This document shows, piece after piece, positions 1 through 5,365 of a DNA stretch of 6,564 nucleotides (position 1 is the first letter of the stretch; the number at the start of each line of letters is the position of its first letter). A program made the position numbers and the translations under genes. Under the pieces are notes generated by a model. It searched no databases. It was not told the origin of the DNA and saw nothing but the letters and a program-made list of their open reading frames with translations. The stretch comes from Candidatus Aminicenantota bacterium (GTDB taxonomy: Bacteria; Acidobacteriota; Aminicenantia; Aminicenantales; Aminicenantaceae), in assembly GCA_030607635.1 (NCBI GenBank), contig JAUWJP010000098.1, positions 1-6,564 of the forward strand, in the 5' to 3' direction.

Positions 1-809
1 ACCTGTGTTTCTGGTTCGGAAAAAAGAGACGTGCCTCGATAGACATTGGAAGAAGGGAAAGGGCTTGATCCTTCATTGTCATATCCCCAATTGTAGCTAT
101 AGTTTCTGTTAAGATCCACGCCAAAAGAGCCATCTCCGTTATCGCGCCTGTTTTTCCGCCAGTAGCGGTAAAAATGAATAGAATACTCAAGGCCATCAGG
201 GTTTAATAGGGGAACAATCCATATCTCGCATTGATCGACAAGGTCTTTGACCTGGGAGTTTGTCTCGTAGTTTTCGACAAGATATTTTCCCAGGAGGAAG
301 GGCACTTCTACCGAGATCCATTCCCGTGCATGGTGGCATCCGACAAAGAACAATTCTGCTTCTTGTTCATCCAGATAGACGTTATCGCTTATTTTGAGGG
401 CATAGATATTCCTTCCTTCAAGGCTATCACCCAGGTCGATAACTCTGGCAATGTGAGAGTAGGAGTCTTGAAGGGCTAACAATTCTCGCTCAAGCTCCGC
501 ATACGAATGAAATCTTCCGTTTATTCCTCCCTGAATAGAGACTTCTTTCTGTTGGTACGGATAAAAATTAAAGGTTTCCAGAGTATAAGGAATGTTTTCT
601 TTTTGAAGCTTGAGGAAATCGTTAAAGCCGACAATGATATAGATCCTGTTATTCCATTCCATCAGCAAATCAAGATCCATATCCATGAGTTTTTTTACCG
701 TTTCTTGGTCTTTTTCGACGCTTATGATTTCTGTATTCCAGTAATCCTGTGCTTCTGAAGGAAAAAAGACGAGACAAAAAGTAGTTATAAAGAGAATAGC
801 TTTTTTCAT
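1..809 (-). CDS. Secreted zinc carboxypeptidase, peptidase family M14 (carboxypeptidase T/A-like), C-terminus cut by window edge
   Basis: This is the N-terminal 269 codons of an M14 metallocarboxypeptidase, which removes C-terminal residues from peptides using one zinc ion. Residues 1-20 form a signal peptide (MKKAILFITTFCLVFFPSEA), so the enzyme is exported. Residues about 21-95 resemble an activation propeptide, and the catalytic domain starts near 98 (GRFHSYAELE). Visible active-site motifs are HHAREW at 159-164 (zinc ligands His160 and Glu163), NPDG at 203-206, WRKN at 217-220 (Arg218, equivalent to CPA Arg127), GVDLNRNY at 230-237 (Asn234-Arg235, equivalent to CPA Asn144-Arg145) and YRG...SEPET at 257-268. 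The third zinc ligand and the catalytic glutamate lie beyond position 1. I chose the ATG at 809 because AAAAGGA sits 8 nt upstream; in-frame ATGs at 830 and 839 would add 7 or 10 residues. It may be co-transcribed with the barrel gene upstream, as no terminator is visible between them. The family is secure; substrate preference is unknown. Confidence 0.93.
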   Translation of the reverse strand, partial: MKKAILFITTFCLVFFPSEAQDYWNTEIISVEKDQETVKKLMDMDLDLLMEWNNRIYIIVGFNDFLKLQKENIPYTLETFNFYPYQQKEVSIQGGINGRFHSYAELERELLALQDSYSHIARVIDLGDSLEGRNIYALKISDNVYLDEQEAELFFVGCHHAREWISVEVPFLLGKYLVENYETNSQVKDLVDQCEIWIVPLLNPDGLEYSIHFYRYWRKNRRDNGDGSFGVDLNRNYSYNWGYDNEGSSPFPSSNVYRGTSLFSEPETQ

Positions 810-817
810 TTTCAAGA

Positions 818-824
818 TCCTTTT
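818..824 (-). promoter_or_regulatory. Ribosome binding site of the M14 carboxypeptidase gene
   Basis: AAAAGGA on the minus strand ends 8 nt before the ATG at 809. It favours this start over the in-frame ATGs at 830 and 839, whose best upstream match (AGGAAAAG) is about 13 or more nt away. Confidence 0.55.
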
Positions 825-952
825 AATCATTGTAACCATTGGTAGCAATTCTTTTCCTAAATCGTGTCTTTATTATTACTTTTCCCGGAGACACTGGGAG
901 GTCAATTCGACAAATCTCACAATATTTAATCATATTATATAATTGCCCAAAT

Positions 953-2197
953 TTATAATCGAAAACTGAAAGAAAGGGCGACTTTACTTGCGGTGAGGGA
1001 GTTTCCAGAACCACTCTCCCTGCCCAAAATCACCGCTCCGTCAAGAAGAAATTTTCCCCAGTGAATACCTGTCCCCAAGGAAAGATAAAAATAGGATGAA
1101 TTGGGTTCTTTCATCGGCTGGGGGTCATAAATCAAGCCTGCTCTTAAGGGAATGTTGACTTCCTGACCGAAAATGCGCCTTGAACTCGAGTGCTCAATCC
1201 CGGCTCCAATCTTGATTATATCTTTGAAATCTCTCTCGAGTTCTTCTTCAAAATAATTGACTCTATATTTTGACCAGTTATAGAAAGTAAAATCAGAAGC
1301 AGCTCTGAACCCGGGGGAAAATTTGTAGCTTACTCCTATGCCTGCCACAAGGGGCTGTGTGTACTCATCGCGGGAAGAAGCTTCGATTATAATATCCGTA
1401 TCTCCTCCCGGAGAAAGGTATCTGAGGAAGCTCTCACTTTTTGACTTTTTAACATACGGCGTTCGGAATACTACGGCAACCTCGATTTTATCCGCCAACT
1501 TCCACACAAGACCTCCGTTTATGTAAAAGCCCTGAAATTTGTGGGATTTACTATCAGTAATAGCGATAGAGCTTGTATTCAACTGTTCGTTAATATCTTT
1601 TTCGAGAAAGCCATAAGCATAGTTGAGGCCAATGCCTACAGAAAGGCCGCCGAAGAGTTTTCGGGCGATGGAAAAGTTAATGTTTTTAAGGTTCCCTTCT
1701 TGGGCGACTTTTAAAAGATATAAAACCGTGCCCGTAGGATCATAAACATCCTCTGCACGAGGCCTGTCATAACTTTCGATAAGGCCAATACTTAAAGCAA
1801 GAGTCCAGTTTTTCAATCTGATTGAGGCGCCGGCAAAATCGAAGGCGATAACGCCGAGAGAAAGATTTTCGCGTGTGTAGAGGGGCCCTGTATTCACGAT
1901 AGAATATCTGTAGAGTTGGGCTATGTTGAAAGACGAATTCACAGTAAAAATGATTTTAGGAAGTCTGGTCAGGAGAGCGGGGTTTGTGAGTGAAACAGCG
2001 CAATCAGAGCCCAAAGTGAATTGTGTTTCGCCCATGGCAAGGGAGCGAGCGGTTGTGATGCCGAAAGGGTTCCAAGTGCTGAAAGGTGCTTCATCTTCGT
2101 ACTGTCCCAGGACCATTTGAGGCCATGAGGTCCTGGGAAGGAAGGCGAACATCCAGAGGAGGATAAGAGGAATAAACCAAAATCTGTGCTTTCTCAC
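953..2197 (-). CDS. Outer-membrane beta-barrel protein, PorV/FadL-like (OMPP1 group)
   Basis: This 414-residue protein starts with a basic N-terminus and hydrophobic core (about residues 1-26, signal peptide; the cleavage site is not a clean AxA). The mature start has the pattern typical of PorV/FadL-type barrels: residues 50-75 run from ARSLAMGE through TLGSDCAVSL to TNPALL, equivalent to the usual AMGGA...DDA...NPA motif. The rest is alternating hydrophobic and polar beta-strands rich in Gly, Ser and aromatic residues, ending in a strand VALSFSFRL. Known relatives are long-chain fatty-acid/hydrophobe transporters (FadL) or type IX secretion accessories (PorV); the sequence alone does not decide, and no other secretion genes are nearby. 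The start is GTG at 2197. No Shine-Dalgarno is visible, and a predicted promoter lies so close that the transcript would be nearly leaderless. The next ATG (residue 16) would destroy the signal peptide. It is divergent from fabH. Confidence 0.78.
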   Translation of the reverse strand: MRKHRFWFIPLILLWMFAFLPRTSWPQMVLGQYEDEAPFSTWNPFGITTARSLAMGETQFTLGSDCAVSLTNPALLTRLPKIIFTVNSSFNIAQLYRYSIVNTGPLYTRENLSLGVIAFDFAGASIRLKNWTLALSIGLIESYDRPRAEDVYDPTGTVLYLLKVAQEGNLKNINFSIARKLFGGLSVGIGLNYAYGFLEKDINEQLNTSSIAITDSKSHKFQGFYINGGLVWKLADKIEVAVVFRTPYVKKSKSESFLRYLSPGGDTDIIIEASSRDEYTQPLVAGIGVSYKFSPGFRAASDFTFYNWSKYRVNYFEEELERDFKDIIKIGAGIEHSSSRRIFGQEVNIPLRAGLIYDPQPMKEPNSSYFYLSLGTGIHWGKFLLDGAVILGRESGSGNSLTASKVALSFSFRL

Positions 2198-2209
2198 TTT
2201 AGTTTTTCG

Positions 2210-2238
2210 ATTTTACTTGTCTTTTACTGCATTTGCAA
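2210..2238 (-). promoter_or_regulatory. Predicted sigma-70-type promoter of the beta-barrel gene
   Basis: On the minus strand, TTGCAA (2233-2238) is followed after 17 nt by TAAAAT (2210-2215). Transcription would begin near 2203, only about 6 nt before the GTG at 2197. This agrees with the lack of a Shine-Dalgarno there. The -35 box is shared with the divergent fabH promoter. Confidence 0.45.
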
Positions 2239-2241
2239 ATG
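2230..2241. promoter_or_regulatory. 12-bp perfect palindrome at the shared -35 of two divergent promoters
   Basis: CATTTGCAAATG reads identically on both strands. Its core TTGCAA is at -35 position for both the barrel gene (minus) and fabH (plus). It could simply be a symmetric -35, or an operator for a dimeric regulator that would control both genes at once. No regulator gene is in the window. Confidence 0.5.
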
Positions 2242-2261
2242 GGAAATAAGTATGGTATAGA
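2233..2261 (+). promoter_or_regulatory. Predicted sigma-70-type promoter of fabH with extended -10
   Basis: TTGCAA (2233-2238), 17-nt spacer, TATAGA (2256-2261), preceded by TGG (2253-2255), which fits the extended -10 TGn pattern. The expected start is near 2268, giving a leader of about 14 nt to the ATG at 2282. Confidence 0.45.
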
Positions 2262-2281
2262 ATAGTTTTTTTATAGGAATC

Positions 2282-3277
2282 ATGAAAGAAAATACGAAGC
2301 GAAGAATAAAGATCAGAGGAACGGGTTTTTATGTTCCTGATAAGATTTTGACCAACTTTGATCTTGAAAAGATGGTCGACACCTCTGATGAATGGATTAT
2401 AAGCCGGACCGGAATAAAAGAGAGGAGGATCGCTTCTGAAGACCAGGCGACATCTGATTTGGCAGTTGAAGCCAGTCGGAGAGCTCTCGAAAATGCTGGA
2501 CTTGAAGTAAAGGATATCGACCTCATAATAGTAGCTACTTCCACTCCTGATACAATTTTCCCCTCCACTGCTTGCTGGGTTCAGAAAGGGCTCGAGGCTG
2601 ACCATATTCCTGCTTTTGATATTTCTGTTGGCTGTACAGGATTTCTGTATGGCATGATTCTGGCGGAAGGTTTGATTTTAAACGGAACATCCAAACGCAT
2701 CCTTCAGATTGGGGGAGAGCTACTAACCAAGGTAACAGACTGGAAAGACCGCAATACATGTGTTCCTTTTGGCGATGCTGCCGCAGCAGCAGTTCTTGAA
2801 GAGGCTGATGATGAATCCGGAATGCTTTCTTACTACTGGAAGGCTGACGGGAAATTAGGAAATCTTCTTTACCAGCCTGCCGGGGGAACAAGAATTCCGG
2901 CCACTTCCCAATCAGTCGCCCAGGGGCTTCATTATCTTAAGATGAAAGGGAACGATGTCTTCAAGCATGCCGTGAAGCGAATGGGAGAGGCAGCTTTGGA
3001 AGCCTTGAAATTGGCCGGGTTGAATAAAGAGGATGTAGATTACCTTATTCCCCACCAGGCCAACGTAAGGATCATCGAAGCAACAGGAAGACGCCTCAAG
3101 CTCCCTCCAGAAAAAGTTTATTCAAACATCCATAAATATGGCAATGTCTCTGTGGCTTCTATTCCTATAGGTCTCCATGAGCTCTGGGAGGAAGGCCAGC
3201 TAAAAAAAGGAAATATTATTGTGATGGATGCCTTCGGGGCTGGGTTTACCTGGGCTGCGGTTGCCTATCGCTGGTAA
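2282..3277 (+). CDS. fabH: Beta-ketoacyl-ACP synthase III (KAS III, FabH family)
   Basis: This cytoplasmic thiolase-fold enzyme condenses a primer acyl-CoA with malonyl-ACP to begin fatty-acid synthesis. The 331 residues are close to the usual 310-335. The Cys-His-Asn triad is complete: Cys118 (SVGCTGF, 115-121), His258 (PHQAN, 257-261) and Asn288 (GNVSVAS, 287-293). The CoA-contact residues of E. coli FabH have equivalents in Trp38 and Arg42 (DEWIISRTGI) and Arg157. The C-terminal GAGFTWA (319-325) is also typical. Unusual points are Val-Gly before the nucleophile, where Ala-Ala/Ala is common, and GDAAAA (164-169) where GDGAGA is usual, so a specialised KAS III cannot be excluded. AGGA at 2275-2278 is only 3 nt from the ATG, a tight spacing, but no other nearby start is in frame. 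The gene stands alone, without plsX, fabD or acpP, divergent from a barrel gene and convergent with ccdA (10 nt gap). Confidence 0.92.
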   Translation: MKENTKRRIKIRGTGFYVPDKILTNFDLEKMVDTSDEWIISRTGIKERRIASEDQATSDLAVEASRRALENAGLEVKDIDLIIVATSTPDTIFPSTACWVQKGLEADHIPAFDISVGCTGFLYGMILAEGLILNGTSKRILQIGGELLTKVTDWKDRNTCVPFGDAAAAAVLEEADDESGMLSYYWKADGKLGNLLYQPAGGTRIPATSQSVAQGLHYLKMKGNDVFKHAVKRMGEAALEALKLAGLNKEDVDYLIPHQANVRIIEATGRRLKLPPEKVYSNIHKYGNVSVASIPIGLHELWEEGQLKKGNIIVMDAFGAGFTWAAVAYRW

Positions 3278-3287
3278 AAAACATCCT

Positions 3288-4010
3288 TTAGAGGCCTGTC
3301 CCCAGAAAACCCGATAACGAAGAAAAATAACCTGAAATAAGCAGAATTCCCACAATAATCAGCAGCACTCCTCCAACTATCGAGATAACCTTGAAGTATT
3401 TTCTGATAGTCTTGAAATACTCAAAAAACTTGTGAAGGATAACAGCTGAGAGAAAAAAGGGAAGTCCTAAGCCTGCAGAATAGAAAGTGAGCAAGATAAT
3501 CCCCTTTAAGATGTCCTGGGTTGTAGCGGCCATTGCAAGAATGGCTCCCAAGATTGGACCAACACACGGTGTCCACCCAGCTCCAAAAGCCATGCCCACA
3601 AGACATGTCCCCAGATAACCAAGAGGTTTCTTTTTCAGATGAATTTTCTTTTCTCTGTCAAGGAATTTCAACCTGAAAATTCCTGCAAAATGAAGGCCAA
3701 GGATTATGACAAACACTCCGCCGATTATTTCAAACCAACGGATGTTTCTGAATAAAGATTTACCTAAAAAAGTAGCTGAAGCTCCCAGGGTAATAAAAAG
3801 AATAGAAAAGCCGAGGATAAACAACAGGGAGTTGGCGCTGACCTTTTTCCGGACTTTTTTTAAACTTTCCTGCTGAGAAAGTTCCTCGAGCGAGATTCCA
3901 GTGATAAAGGCTAAGTAGGAGGGAATTACGGGAAGGATGCAGGGAGAAAGAAAAGAAATTATTCCGGCGAGGAAAGCTACAAATATGGATATATTTTCAG
4001 CCCCAAACAT
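3288..4010 (-). CDS. ccdA: CcdA/DsbD-type transmembrane thiol:disulfide electron carrier
   Basis: This 240-residue inner-membrane protein has six hydrophobic segments (about residues 8-33, 60-84, 92-113, 131-161, 168-193 and 207-229), the architecture of CcdA, the short relative of the DsbD membrane domain. It takes electrons from cytoplasmic thioredoxin and passes them to periplasmic thioredoxin-like proteins. The redox pair is visible: Cys24 in SPCILP (segment 1) and Cys149 in GWTPCVGP (segment 4). Cys136 in segment 4 is an additional cysteine. The loop at 115-130 is strongly basic (REKKIHLKKK), consistent with a cytoplasmic side. The ATG at 4010 is 3 nt after the stop of tlpA, so the two genes form an operon and are probably translationally coupled; the only SD-like bases (AAGAAAAG) lie within the tlpA end. 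TlpA is its likely electron acceptor. No cytochrome c maturation genes are in view. Confidence 0.92.
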   Translation of the reverse strand: MFGAENISIFVAFLAGIISFLSPCILPVIPSYLAFITGISLEELSQQESLKKVRKKVSANSLLFILGFSILFITLGASATFLGKSLFRNIRWFEIIGGVFVIILGLHFAGIFRLKFLDREKKIHLKKKPLGYLGTCLVGMAFGAGWTPCVGPILGAILAMAATTQDILKGIILLTFYSAGLGLPFFLSAVILHKFFEYFKTIRKYFKVISIVGGVLLIIVGILLISGYFSSLSGFLGTGL

Positions 4011-4013
4011 ATT

Positions 4014-4523
4014 TTACTTTTCTTCAGTCAGTTTCAGAAAATAGCCTTTAAGTTTTTCTTTGCTCATGTAGCCAATATGTCTATGCCTTATTTTTCCTTC
4101 TTGGTCAATAATGATTGTTGTGGGAACATAAGGACCGGGTTCATAGTCGTTTTGGATTTTGTTAGTACTCATGACAACGGGATAATTAATTTTATATTGT
4201 TCTGCAAATTTTAGGACTGATTTCGGGCTTATTCTATCCACGGAAATCCCGATAATCTCCATTCCTTTATCTTTATATTGTTTGTAGGCTTCGATGAAAT
4301 CTGGAATTTCAGCCTTGCACGGCTTACACCAGGTTGCCCAGAAATTCAAAAAGACAACTTTACCACTATAGTTAGAAAGCGAAATTTCACGTCCTTTGAG
4401 ATCTTTGACCGTAAAATCAGGCGCTTGAGAGGAATTGTTGCCAAAAATGCTTGTTTTTTCTGCTTCCGCACAGACAAAGAGCACTATAACTAAAGGAAGC
4501 AGTACCAGGATGAATCTTTTCAT
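4014..4523 (-). CDS. tlpA: TlpA/ResA-like exported thioredoxin-fold reductase
   Basis: This 169-residue protein belongs to the TlpA/ResA branch of thioredoxins, which reduce disulfides outside the cytoplasm (for example apocytochrome c or other periplasmic proteins). Residues 1-19 are a hydrophobic export signal or anchor (MKRFILVLLPLVIVLFVCA). Cys18 sits in LFVC, which is only a partial lipobox because -1 is Val rather than Gly/Ala/Ser, so lipidation is uncertain. The thioredoxin domain starts at APDFTVKDLKG (34-44). The active site is WCKPC (65-69) after FLNFWAT, and the cis-proline is Pro134 in YVPTT. GKVVFLNFWATWC and GMEIIGISVD are family hallmarks. The start at 4523 has AAAGGAGA 5 nt upstream. 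It is first in an operon with ccdA, whose product would keep Cys66/Cys69 reduced. The physiological target is not shown here, since no cytochrome genes are nearby. Confidence 0.9.
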   Translation of the reverse strand: MKRFILVLLPLVIVLFVCAEAEKTSIFGNNSSQAPDFTVKDLKGREISLSNYSGKVVFLNFWATWCKPCKAEIPDFIEAYKQYKDKGMEIIGISVDRISPKSVLKFAEQYKINYPVVMSTNKIQNDYEPGPYVPTTIIIDQEGKIRHRHIGYMSKEKLKGYFLKLTEEK

Positions 4524-4528
4524 GTTTG

Positions 4529-4536
4529 TCTCCTTT
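4529..4536 (-). promoter_or_regulatory. Strong ribosome binding site of tlpA
   Basis: AAAGGAGA on the minus strand with a 5-nt spacer to the ATG at 4523, the strongest Shine-Dalgarno in the window; it fixes the tlpA start. Confidence 0.75.
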
Positions 4537-4612
4537 AATAAAGAGCTTGACTAACTGGATGAGCTAGGTAGGCCAAACCAGCCGTATGTCTTAAGTTATT
4601 ATTAAGATAGTA

Positions 4613-4641
4613 ATTATAGACTTTTTGATTGTTTATTGCAA
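4613..4641 (-). promoter_or_regulatory. Near-consensus sigma-70-type promoter of the tlpA-ccdA operon
   Basis: Minus strand: TTGCAA (4636-4641), 17-nt AT-rich spacer, perfect TATAAT (4613-4618). Transcription would start near 4606, leaving a leader of about 83 nt before the tlpA ATG. The leader begins with a 5-bp inverted repeat (CTTAA at 4602-4606, TTAAG at 4590-4594, minus-strand reading). Confidence 0.65.
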
Positions 4642-4672
4642 CAAATTTTCCTATTTCTTTCGCATGGTTTGA

Positions 4673-4689
4673 TTCATCAAGCTCCTACA
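4673..4689 (-). repeat. Degenerate copy of the 17-bp REP-like unit
   Basis: Minus-strand TGTAGGAGCTTGATGAA matches the unit at 4739-4755 at 14 of 17 positions. It lies about 50 bp away in the same orientation, within the gene-free stretch, and looks like an older relic of the same repeat family. Confidence 0.5.
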
Positions 4690-4723
4690 ATTTATTTATA
4701 AGATCAGGTTATTTATATAATTT

Positions 4724-4750
4724 AAAAGGTGGGCTTGATAAATCAAGCCC
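4724..4750 (-). terminator. Hairpin with short T run downstream of the oxidoreductase operon
   Basis: Minus strand: GGGCTTGA (4743-4750), loop TTTA, TCAAGCCC (4731-4738), then ACC and TTTT (4724-4727). The 8-bp stem is perfect. It is about 50 nt past the stop of the gamma-subunit gene, so it could act as an intrinsic terminator, although the T run is short and offset. It is also part of the REP-like repeat. Confidence 0.4.
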
Positions 4751-4798
4751 CTACATAAGACAAGCCCCTACAGGTAAATGAAACCTTAGTGCTTGTCT
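4731..4798. repeat. REP-like doublet: two adjacent hairpins built on a 17-bp tandem unit
   Basis: On the minus strand TGTAGGGGCTTGTCTTA (4756-4772) is followed directly by TGTAGGGGCTTGATTTA (4739-4755); they agree at 15 of 17 positions. The first pairs with AGACAAGC at 4791-4798 (its partner GCTTGTCT is 4758-4765, perfect 8 bp, with further imperfect pairing AGGT/ACCT inside). The second pairs with TCAAGCCC at 4731-4738. Two hairpins in tandem just behind an operon end is the usual setting of dispersed extragenic palindromes. Genome-wide copy number cannot be seen here. Confidence 0.65.
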
Positions 4799-4801
4799 CG
4801 C

Positions 4802-5341
4802 TTATTTTATTAGTTTCATTCCCATTTCGAGGGCTTTTTTATTCAGGGGAATCAGATGGTGATGGCGTTTGGGAAGTGTCTCCTTTAATGCAAGGAGCAA
4901 TGATTCTTTCTTAACGATTTTATTAATTTTGACCAGCGCACCAAGTGCCAGCATGTTCATGACTTTGACATTTTTAAGTTCGTTGGCGGCTTTATCAATG
5001 GCCGGGATTGAATAAATGTCTATATCGGTCCGGCTTGGGGGCTCCTTTATGGTGCTGCATTCCCAGATGAGAATGCCACCCTTTTTAACCTTAGGTTCAA
5101 ACTTTTTCAAGGAGGGCTGATTGAGAACAACAGCCACATCGTATTCGCTGACAATGGGGGAAGAAATCATTTGATCACTGATGTTAACCATGCAGTTTGT
5201 AGTACCGCCTCTCATCTCCGGCCCATAAGATGGCATCCAGCTTACTTCTTTTCCTTCTTTCATGGCTGCGTAGGCCAGAAGCGTTCCCATAGAAAGCACA
5301 CCCTGACCGCCGAAACCGGAAAAGATCATTTCCTGTAACAT
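4802..5341 (-). CDS. vorC: 2-oxoacid:ferredoxin oxidoreductase, gamma subunit (VOR/KOR type)
   Basis: This 179-residue protein is the gamma domain of the pyruvate/2-oxoacid:ferredoxin oxidoreductase family, the small subunit that completes the alpha-beta-gamma core and contacts CoA. It begins MLQEMIFSGFGGQGVLSMG: the GxGGQG signature is at 9-14, and SYGPEMRGGTTNC (38-50) is the second family hallmark. VVLNQPSLKKFEPKVKKGG (71-89) and the length match family members of 175-190 residues. I chose the ATG at 5341, not the upstream in-frame TTG at 5362, because AGGAGA (5349-5354) lies 7 nt before the ATG and would fall inside the coding region of the longer form. It is last in the alpha-beta-gamma operon, 24 nt after the beta gene, and is followed by hairpin repeats. 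Naming follows the Methanothermobacter VOR scheme; whether the substrate is a branched-chain 2-oxoacid or 2-oxoglutarate cannot be decided from this subunit. Confidence 0.88.
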   Translation of the reverse strand: MLQEMIFSGFGGQGVLSMGTLLAYAAMKEGKEVSWMPSYGPEMRGGTTNCMVNISDQMISSPIVSEYDVAVVLNQPSLKKFEPKVKKGGILIWECSTIKEPPSRTDIDIYSIPAIDKAANELKNVKVMNMLALGALVKINKIVKKESLLLALKETLPKRHHHLIPLNKKALEMGMKLIK

Positions 5342-5348
5342 CTCTGTA

Positions 5349-5354
5349 TCTCCT
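5349..5354 (-). promoter_or_regulatory. Ribosome binding site deciding the gamma-subunit start
   Basis: AGGAGA on the minus strand with a 7-nt spacer to the ATG at 5341. It argues against the in-frame TTG at 5362 as the start. Confidence 0.7.
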
Positions 5355-5365
5355 AACGACAAAAA

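Larger units (their letters stand above)
4524..4801. other. Gene-free intergenic stretch between tlpA and the gamma-subunit gene
   Basis: The stretch is 278 bases and AT-rich, with no open frame showing coding character. It holds the tlpA promoter and 5' leader (4524-4641), the degenerate repeat at 4673-4689, an AT-rich spacer (4690-4723) and the REP-like hairpins ending 4 bp before the gamma stop. It contains the promoter of the left operon and the 3' end of the right one. Confidence 0.7.

Noticed and set aside
231..758. Two plus-strand open frames (231-479 and 507-758)
   Set aside because: They lie antisense to the M14 carboxypeptidase, whose minus-strand frame has unmistakable family motifs; the plus-strand translations show no recognisable domain and no RBS.
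864..894. 6-bp inverted repeat GTGTCT/AGACAC with 19-nt loop upstream of the carboxypeptidase gene
   Set aside because: Short stem and long loop; expected by chance at this length.
912..952. TTGGGC with a TAAATA box 16 nt downstream as a promoter for the carboxypeptidase gene
   Set aside because: Poor match in a very AT-rich stretch where TATA-like boxes are common; co-transcription from the barrel gene is just as likely.
823..1014. Minus-strand 63-codon frame overlapping the end of the barrel gene
   Set aside because: Out of frame with the barrel, mostly over its last strands; no RBS and no protein-like composition.
2213..2891. Minus-strand frames opposite fabH (2213-2605, 2329-2568, 2535-2891)
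   Set aside because: Shadows of fabH, whose sense frame carries the whole catalytic triad.
3273..3297. CCTCTAAAGG followed by T6 (minus strand) as a ccdA terminator
   Set aside because: Only three base pairs form before a mismatch; too weak to call.
4739..4772. Start of a CRISPR array (17-bp tandem unit)
   Set aside because: Units abut with no spacers, are shorter than CRISPR repeats and form hairpins with neighbouring sequence; REP-like repeats explain them better.
5342..5362. TTG at 5362 as start of the gamma subunit
   Set aside because: It would put the strong AGGAGA (5349-5354) inside the gene; the ATG at 5341 has ideal spacing and matches where the family begins.
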